Positions 57,698 through 64,000 of a stretch of DNA of 64,000 bases are shown here, in pieces; position 1 is the stretch's first letter, and each line of letters opens with the position of its first letter. The DNA is from Puccinia triticina (lineage: Eukaryota > Basidiomycota > Pucciniomycetes > Pucciniales > Pucciniaceae): NCBI RefSeq assembly GCF_026914185.1, contig NC_070565.1:992001-1056000 (forward strand). Reading direction: 5' to 3'. Both the position numbers and the translations under genes were made by a program. The notes under the pieces are model-generated. The model was given only the letters and a program-made list of their open reading frames with translations. It did no database searches and was not told the DNA's origin.

Positions 57698-58470
57698 GTC
57701 TCCCCTCCTGTAAAAAAGGCAAGGGAGAGGAAGAAAAAAAAACAGGAAGGAAGGGACAGGCGGGATGGGATGGTCGTGGTGCATTTGAAGGGATGCAATG
57801 GCATGGGCGGGACGGGAAGGAGGGGACGGGCAGGACGGGCAGTACAGGTGGGACAGGTGGGACAGGCAGAACGGGCAGGAAGCAAAATGTGGGGGACTGA
57901 GCCCCTCAATAGGGGCCTCCACTACAAGCCCTTCAAAAAGGACCCCCAATGTGCTTCAACAGGACGGGCGGACGGGCGGGAAAGGGCGGAAGATTGAGGA
58001 GGTTGGAGGGGGTTTGGATGGGTGCGGATATTTTCGGGGGTGTCGGATCGGATCGGGGGCTTGGATAGGGTTGGAACGGGTTGGGCAGGGAAGGGCAGTG
58101 GGAGAAGGATGTTGGCGAGGCCACCAGTGGGCAAGGAGGGGCGAGGCCAGGTGGGCGAGGAGGGGCAAGGCCAGGTGGGCGAGGAGGGGAAAGGCCAGGT
58201 GGGAAAGGAGGGGCGAGGAGGGGGCGCAGAAGAGGAGCAACGGAGCGCCAAGGACGAGTGCAGAGGAGGTGCTGGAGACAACAAGCGGGGGAGTGTTTGT
58301 GGTGACCAGCAGATAGAGTTTTGCAAGGTTTGCAAGGGGGATGTCAAGCACTTGAGCCGAGATCAAGAAGAAGTTTCAGCAGTACTCTCTCCCCAGGGGG
58401 ATCCCATTGACCCCTCTGAGGAAGAGAGGAACAAGTAGCTAGACGTCGAGGGCGGGGATCCAGTGGCAGC
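57698..58470 (-). other. Truncated interior of a minus-strand LTR element
   Basis: Lies upstream of the LTR at 57398-57697 in minus orientation. Low-complexity Pro/Ser coding remnants and four copies of a 26-bp GAGGCCAGGTGGGCGAGGAGGG-type tandem repeat (58130-58215, given here in plus-strand letters). No protease or polymerase. The 5' part is missing. Confidence 0.5.
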
Positions 58471-58694
58471 GTCCAGAAACGGTCAGAGAGGCAGCTCAAA
58501 GATGTCGCAAGCAAGGCTCAAAACAGGGTGGCAGTCGGGGCAGCGGCAAGAGTGTCATTAAGATTTGACAAGTCACAGAGTCACAATATAATTAGCCACC
58601 TATACAGATGCTCTAAGTTTGAGAAATCTTTGGATAATGGACTGAAACAGAATCTTGAAAATCAAATCAATTGCAATAATGCAGGGTTGGTTAT

Positions 58695-59907
58695 CACTTC
58701 AAGGATAATTAAATTTCCCAAAAAAAATACTCAAAGTTTGAGGTTGGGAAAATCATTGAAAAAAAATCACTCTGTACTGAAAAAAATGCAAACTGAGCGT
58801 GCTCAGCCAAAAAAATAAAAATGTGTCAGACTTAGTAAAAAACAATGGGGCACATTTTTGGGGTGATTTGTTGGACGGGCCTGTACAAGGCCCGCATGGG
58901 CCCCTAACAGGCCCTTTGGGCCCATTGACAAAGTAGTATTTGTTTGGAATTCTGATGCTCTGCTAAAATGTGAAATGGGTCAAACTGAATAAAAAACATG
59001 GGGGTACATTTTTGGGGAGATTTTTTGGGCGGGCCTGAATGAGGCCCACATGGCCCCCACAAAGCCCACTGGGCCCATTGAAAGAGTAGCTTTTGTCAAG
59101 AATGCCTATGCTTAGCTAAGAAACAAAAATGTGTCAACCCGAGTAAAAAACATGGGCCACACTTTTGAGGAGGGCTTATTGACAGACCTGCATCAGGCCC
59201 GTCAGGGCCCACCCAAAGCTGGTTTGGCCAACCCAGAAGTAGTCTTGGTTAAGAATGCCCATATGATGTTTCAAACAGCACCAATTGACCACTAATCAAC
59301 AGAAGATATTGAAGGGCTACCAACATCTGTATGACATTTGTGCACTCACAGAATGTATGTCCAGGCCCTTTCCTTTTACTTGGAACCCTGTTGGCCCGTA
59401 CGGGCCTGATTCAGGCCCCTCCAAAAGGCCTCCCCAACAATGTGCCCCTAGGGTTTTTACTCAGTCTGACACATTTTATTTCTTAGCTGAGCATATGCTT
59501 TCTTAACCAAGGCTACTCTTTCAATGGGCCCAGTGGGCTTTGTGGGGGCCATGTGGGCCTCATTCAGGCCCGTCCAAAAAATCTCCCCAAAAATGTACCC
59601 CCATGTTTTTTATTCAGTTTGACCCATTTCACACTTTAGCAGAGCATTGGAATTCCAAGGAAATACTACTTTTTCAATGGGCCCAACGGGCCTGTTAGGG
59701 GCCCATGCGGGCCTTGTGCAGGCCCGTCCAACAAATCACCCCAAAAATGTGCCCCATTGTTTTTTACTCAGTCTGACTCATTTTTATTTTTTTGGCTGAG
59801 CCGCTCAGTTTGCATTTTTTTTCAGTACAGAGTGATTTTTTTTCAATGATTTTCCCAACCTCAAACTTTGAGTATTTTTTTTGGGAAATTTAATTATACT
59901 TGAAGTG
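58695..59907. mobile_element. CACTA-like foldback element
   Basis: Ends CACTTCAAG and CTTGAAGTG, flanked by TTAT (58691-58694 and 59908-59911). Inverted arms run inward through AATTAAATTTCCC, AAACTTTGAG, and subterminal CTGAGCG/CAGCCAAAAAAATAAAAATGTG motifs that resemble those of the element at 23449-26153. Each arm contains about three repeats of a 150-bp unit with AATGGGCC..CATTTTTGGGG and GGCCCATTG motifs. No transposase. Confidence 0.78.
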
Positions 59908-59911
59908 TTAT

Positions 59912-60325
59912 CCTGTTTGAACTTGATCAGGATTTTTTGGAACTCTGATAATTATTCCAATCGGAGATTGCAGTGAAGATAGATGAACATCAAAAGTACA
60001 ATTTCACTTTCTCCACCGACTACTTGTGCACAAAAATCGCTGGGTAGTTCCGGCAATGTTGAGTGGATATGCAGGTGGGCATAGATGACATCAAAAGCAT
60101 CTTGAAGCCAGGTGGAGAGTATTTCAAGGAGGGTGTTTCATTCTGTCAGTTTCGTGCTTGCTTGTCTGAGGAAGAGCTTTGAACTTTGGGATGGCCAAGC
60201 CGTTATTTGCGAGGGGGTACAAACATGCATGGACTGTGGCCACACATACACGGATAGTATTTCAGCCTGATTGCGCAAAAATCCTCTCAGTAGTAAGTAC
60301 GTTCAACGCGCGACAATTAGACGAC
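59912..60325. other. 5' flank of the second unrecognised-family gene
   Basis: No gene seen; an alternative upstream start at 60191 exists, but the segment up to 60325 reads like a 5' untranslated region, with GTAAGT at 60293 and a possible TTAG acceptor at 60320. Confidence 0.4.
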
Positions 60326-61771
60326 ATGATATTATTCTTCATTCGACGTCTCTATTGGATGCTTGTCGTGATTGAACATGCACTTGTAATCACTACTTCA
60401 GACCCACAAGGGGAAACGGGTACTAGAATGCTTATAGATTTAAACGAGTTTCCTCCGGATGACCATGTCACTACGCCTCGAATATGTTCCTTAAGAAAAA
60501 CTCCTTCATACGATAATTTGAAGAGAAATTCTGTCGCACAGAGCTACCCGCACTGGTTGGCCTCCGCGTCAAACACCTTTCCGGTGAACGATTGCTCGAC
60601 TAGTTCTCGCAAGCGCAATAGCGATGATGCTGGTATAGAACAAAGAGAAACGATGGTGCTGATTGACTCAGCCCAAAGGCAGAAGACTAGTTTAAAATAC
60701 CAAAAAAATTGGCTAGTCGATAATGCAAGGAAACCGGGAGGTATCACAGCTGACCTCACCAAATTGCGCCAAAAAGAAAAACAAGTAATTGATAACTTGA
60801 AAATCACGACGAACGATCGAAATAAAGACACTAGCCGACTTGAAGAAAGTGAAAGAATACGTGTGCCTTTCAATGCTAATGACTGGAGTTTTGTCAGCGA
60901 AAATAAGAACATGCAAAGTAATAAGGATTACAAGAACGCGTCTAAGGCATTTAGCGCTGAGAATTTTTTCAGAACTGTGAGAAAATGGAAAAGCGAGACC
61001 GAATTGAAAGTGTTGAAACTAAAGCCTCATCAACACAGTAATGAGGATTTCTGGTTTCCAAAACAGCATCAAACAACGTTTATTAGTCGGTTTAGAGAAA
61101 CATCACGATCAAAACTTGCCTATCCAAACGAGGAAATCTTATCTGCTCGTGACAGAAATACACAGATTTTGAACACCATCTTGAGACTTTCAGATGAAAG
61201 ACTTGATCTTGAAGGTTACCCGGTTTTTTGGAACGAAATCGTAAAATACATGACCCAAAAACTTAGTGACAAATTCAAAAAGGCTAGCAACAATTCCTGG
61301 AGAGAAAATGAACGAATTGCACCAAGAATTGAACATATCAAGACAATAACTAAATGCGCGACTTTCCTCCATATAGTCTCTCTTTCTCTTCTTAACGAAC
61401 ATGAAAATGGAAAATTGACAAAAGGTTACATTGAAGGTTTTCTGATCTTCCTTGGTCATGTCTGGCAAGATCTTGAAAGTGGTTCAAATACTGTTCTTGA
61501 GCAGAGTCTTGGTCAGCAAGTGCGTATATTGCTGATCTTTAAAAAGCGTTGGGCAGCTGAGGGCACTGCATCAAATATCTTGGGGATTTCCTGGAAGATT
61601 GTTCGATACTACGCAAAAGAGAAGCACATCTTTTTTCCAACAGATCATTTTGTAATCTCGGAGATGGTTAACAAGTTAATTCTATATTCAAACTTTGAAG
61701 CTATTCTCAAAAAAGCCCAAGAGAGCAAGTTGGTGCGGAAAGAAATGAAAAATAGAATCAATATACAGTGA
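60326..61771 (+). CDS. Unrecognised rust-type protein family, member 2, predicted secreted
   Basis: Start chosen at ATG 60326 because it opens a hydrophobic leader, MILFFIRRLYWMLVVIEHAL, followed by a polar stretch, giving 481 residues to TGA 61771. An upstream in-frame ATG at 60191 would put this leader inside the protein, and GTAAGT...TTAG just before 60326 suggests a 5' intron. After the leader there is Leu-Ile-Asp-Leu-Asn-Glu-Phe-Pro-Pro, a Lys/Arg-rich middle, and a helical C-terminal region that matches the paralogue at 30325-31791 (Asp-Phe-Trp-Phe-Pro; Leu-Asn-Glu-His-Glu-Asn-Gly-Lys; Leu-Tyr-Ser-Asn-Phe). No known domain. Two distant members in one window, one with an intact leader and one with a broken leader, suggest an expanding lineage-specific family of secreted proteins. 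Role unknown. Confidence 0.72.
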   Translation: MILFFIRRLYWMLVVIEHALVITTSDPQGETGTRMLIDLNEFPPDDHVTTPRICSLRKTPSYDNLKRNSVAQSYPHWLASASNTFPVNDCSTSSRKRNSDDAGIEQRETMVLIDSAQRQKTSLKYQKNWLVDNARKPGGITADLTKLRQKEKQVIDNLKITTNDRNKDTSRLEESERIRVPFNANDWSFVSENKNMQSNKDYKNASKAFSAENFFRTVRKWKSETELKVLKLKPHQHSNEDFWFPKQHQTTFISRFRETSRSKLAYPNEEILSARDRNTQILNTILRLSDERLDLEGYPVFWNEIVKYMTQKLSDKFKKASNNSWRENERIAPRIEHIKTITKCATFLHIVSLSLLNEHENGKLTKGYIEGFLIFLGHVWQDLESGSNTVLEQSLGQQVRILLIFKKRWAAEGTASNILGISWKIVRYYAKEKHIFFPTDHFVISEMVNKLILYSNFEAILKKAQESKLVRKEMKNRINIQ

Positions 61772-62389
61772 AACCTGTCTAAGGGTAGATCATTTTATTC
61801 TCATGAAGGCATGCAAAAGGGCTTCCCCAAATTTATGCCTACAAATTCATTATCTGTAAGAGCATAAAATCTCTAAATTTATCCTTCTCCCAAAGGACAT
61901 GCCCTTGGACAGGTTTTTGGCTTAGATATAATAAACCAAGTTCCCTAGTTCATCCATACTTTGTGAGGTTTTGTTATTTTTTTCCTATCCTCTTGGACCA
62001 AAACAAGATTCAAAATTATATCAATCTTTCTATCCTTCTTTCATGTAAATGAAAAATATTATGGGATTCCTGGCTTGAAGTGTATCTCCACTGAATTATA
62101 AATTTTCTCTGGTATTCTCTGCTGCTCAGCCCAGCTACATACACCTATACATCTCTGCAAAGTTACAGGATTGAAATATCAACCTCTGATGAATATCCTG
62201 AAAGAATTGATATACAGATTTAATTTGTGCACAGAGGGAAACTTGTAGCACACGGGAATTTCCTTTCACTTGACTTCCCTTGACATTGGGCTCCCCTCTG
62301 TGCGCGCCACCAGCTCCCCTCAAAAGACCATTGGCACACGGGAGCCGTGCGGTGACAGGTGGCCAGGTTGAGACACTTTGGCCATCCGG
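61772..62389. other. No gene recognised
   Basis: AT-rich 3' flank; nothing supported. Confidence 0.45.
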
Positions 62390-63250
62390 AGGAATCAATC
62401 CTCTCAATGACTGGTACAGACCAATCATCAAGAGGCCACATTCCTCTTGATTACCGCAGTAGATAGGTCATGAAGAGGATAAATCTCTCTCTCTGTGAAC
62501 GGAATAGACAGGTCATCAAGAGGCCACATTCTTCTTGATGACCAGAATAGACCAGTCATCAAGAGGACGCATCCCTCTTGATTACCGGTACAGACCAGTC
62601 ATCAAGAGGAAACATCCCTCTTGATGACCAGTACAGACTGATAATCAAGAGGACACATCCCTCTCAATGACCAGAAGAGACCAGCCCTGAGAGGATACAT
62701 CTCTCTCAGTGACAGGACAGACCGGTCATTGAGAGAGATGTAAACAGCATCCCTCTAGATGACCAGAATAGACCAGTCATCAAGATGACAAGAGTACACC
62801 AGCCTCTCAATGAACGGAACAAACCAGTCATCAAGAGGGCACATCATTATTGAGAGGTTGATGCTCTTGATGACCAGTCTGTCATTGAGAGGGTGATGCT
62901 CCTGAGGACCGGTCTGTCATTGAGAGGATTGATTCCTCTTGATGACCGGTCTGTACCGGTCATTGAGAGAGATATGTCCTCCCAATTCCCAGTCTGTATG
63001 GTTCATTGAGAGAGATGTGTCCTCTTTTTGACTGGAATGCCGTTCATCAAGAGAGATTTATCCTCCTGATGAGTGGTCTATTCCGGCCATTGAGAGAGAT
63101 GTATCCTCCCAATGACCAGTCTATTCCAGTCATCAAGAGGGATTTGGCCTCTGGATGACCGGTCTATTCTGGTCATAGAGGGATATTTATGCTCTTTATG
63201 ACTGTTCTATTCCGGTAATCAAGAGCTAGGGGATGTGGCCTCTTGATGAC
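62390..63250. repeat. Large palindromic minisatellite array
   Basis: About 15 imperfect units of roughly 50-60 bp built on CTCTTGATGACCAG...CTGGTCATCAAGAG. Every unit is itself an inverted repeat, so single strands could form many hairpins. Frames through it are chance. Confidence 0.85.
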
Positions 63251-63419
63251 TGGTAGACATGGCCCCAACAAACCTGTCGCGGGTACCTGCTATCCGCTGG
63301 CGGGTACCTGCCCATGGTCGGCGGGTACCCGCCAGCGTGTGCGTGTTTGGGTGCGGATGCTGGATTTCTGAGATAAATCAAGCAGGTACCCGCTCTTGTT
63401 TGGGCAGGTGGCGGTTGCC

Positions 63420-64000
63420 ACGACAACCAGAAGGACTGGGAAGGCCTTCCTTCCAGTCAAAGAGGTTTTGTAACCTCTTTGACTGAAAGGAATCCTTCCT
63501 CTCAAAGAGGTTTTGTAACCTCTTTGACTGGAAGGAATCCTTCCGCTCAAGGAGGTTTTGTAACCTCTTTGACTGGAAGGAAGGCCTTCCACTCAAAGAG
63601 GTTTTGTAACCTCTTTGACTCAAAGGAATCCTTCCTGTCATAGGTGTTACATAACCTCTTTGACTGGAAGGAAGGCCTTCCAATTGAAGAGGTTATTAAA
63701 CCTCTTCGACCGGAAGGATTCCTTCCAGTCAAAGAGGTTACAAAACCTCTTCAAGCGGAAGGATTCCTTCCAGTCAAAGAGACAAAACCTCTTTGAGAGG
63801 AAGGATTCCTTCCAGTCAAAGAGGTTACAAAACATCTTTGAAAGGAAGGATTCCTTCCAGTCAAAGAGGTTACAAAACATCTTTGACCGGAAGGATTCCT
63901 TCCAGTCAAAGAGGCTACAGAAAACCTTTGACCCAAAAGAATCCCTCCGTTCAAAGAGGTTTTGTAACCTCTTCAACTGGGAGAAATCCTTCAGGTCAAT
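63420..64000. repeat. Palindromic 55-60 bp minisatellite, continues past the window end
   Basis: About ten units of CAAAGAGGTTTTGTAACCTCTTTG plus GGAAGGAATCCTTCC-type segments. In some units the loop reads TTGT, in others ACAA. Long minus-strand frames here are produced by the repeat alone. Confidence 0.88.

Noticed and set aside
57584..58438. Several overlapping frames on both strands
   Set aside because: Low-complexity products of G-rich tandem repeats in a truncated LTR element interior; no domain.
62390..63250. CRISPR-like array
   Set aside because: Units are contiguous imperfect palindromes without unique spacers, in a eukaryotic context with spliceosomal introns.
63226..63976. Repetitive minus-strand frames near the window end
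   Set aside because: Periodic peptides are generated by a palindromic minisatellite; no independent coding evidence.

Overview
The window looks like a chromosome segment of a basidiomycete fungus, most likely a rust (Pucciniales, Puccinia-like). The evidence is short spliceosomal introns (GTAAGT/GTATGT-type donors), a Plavaka-type CACTA transposase fragment, recent Ty3/Gypsy elements, small secreted-protein genes of effector type, and a very high load of MITEs and foldback elements. The species assignment is inference; no rRNA, tRNA or housekeeping marker was recognised that would fix it. Most of the 64 kb is mobile DNA, and only about six loci look like host genes.

Layout. 1-2.6 kb: debris (a hAT transposase C-terminus, one end of a CACTA element, a 20-bp minisatellite, duplicated palindromes). 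2.6-5.8 kb: a complete small LTR element, called element C here, with 340-bp LTRs and a TGCGG target-site duplication (TSD), carrying a damaged gag and no pol. 6.8-7.7 kb: a non-autonomous hAT with an 8-bp TSD. 8.9-14.6 kb: two paralogous genes for predicted secreted proteins; the first looks intact, the second is broken and has a 1.16-kb solo LTR between its 5' region and its coding start. 16.3-17.8 kb: a very GC-rich two-exon gene whose helical layout and C-terminal membrane anchor resemble the peroxin PEX26. 18.7-23.0 kb: a Plavaka fragment and two decayed copies of a repetitive protein family on opposite strands. 23.4-26.2 kb: a CACTA-type element holding a palindromic foldback, which in turn holds a PIF/Harbinger-type MITE. 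26.2-26.8 kb: an OTU-protease-like gene fragment. 30.3-31.8 kb and 60.3-61.8 kb: two divergent members of one unrecognised protein family.

33.0-56.9 kb is a nested pair of related Ty3/Gypsy elements. The outer one (A) has 1.16-kb LTRs and an ACGG TSD. The inner one (B) has 799-bp LTRs and a GCGC TSD and sits inside the gag region of A. Both encode Gag-protease in one ORF and RT-RNase H-integrase in the -1 frame, separated by a T-TTT-TTN slippery heptamer directly before the stop codon.

The most interesting observation is that both elements also carry, between pol and the 3' LTR, a gene on the opposite strand with its own TATA box and several phase-0 introns. The B copy is open over five exons (374 codons by my reading). 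The A copy keeps the same promoter spacing, first-exon donor, intron phase and a PPG-VG-HPRF motif, but has nonsense codons and a solo LTR inserted in its last exon. 56.9-64 kb: a minus-strand LTR remnant, a second CACTA-like foldback, the second unrecognised-family gene, and two arrays of palindromic minisatellites that run off the window end.
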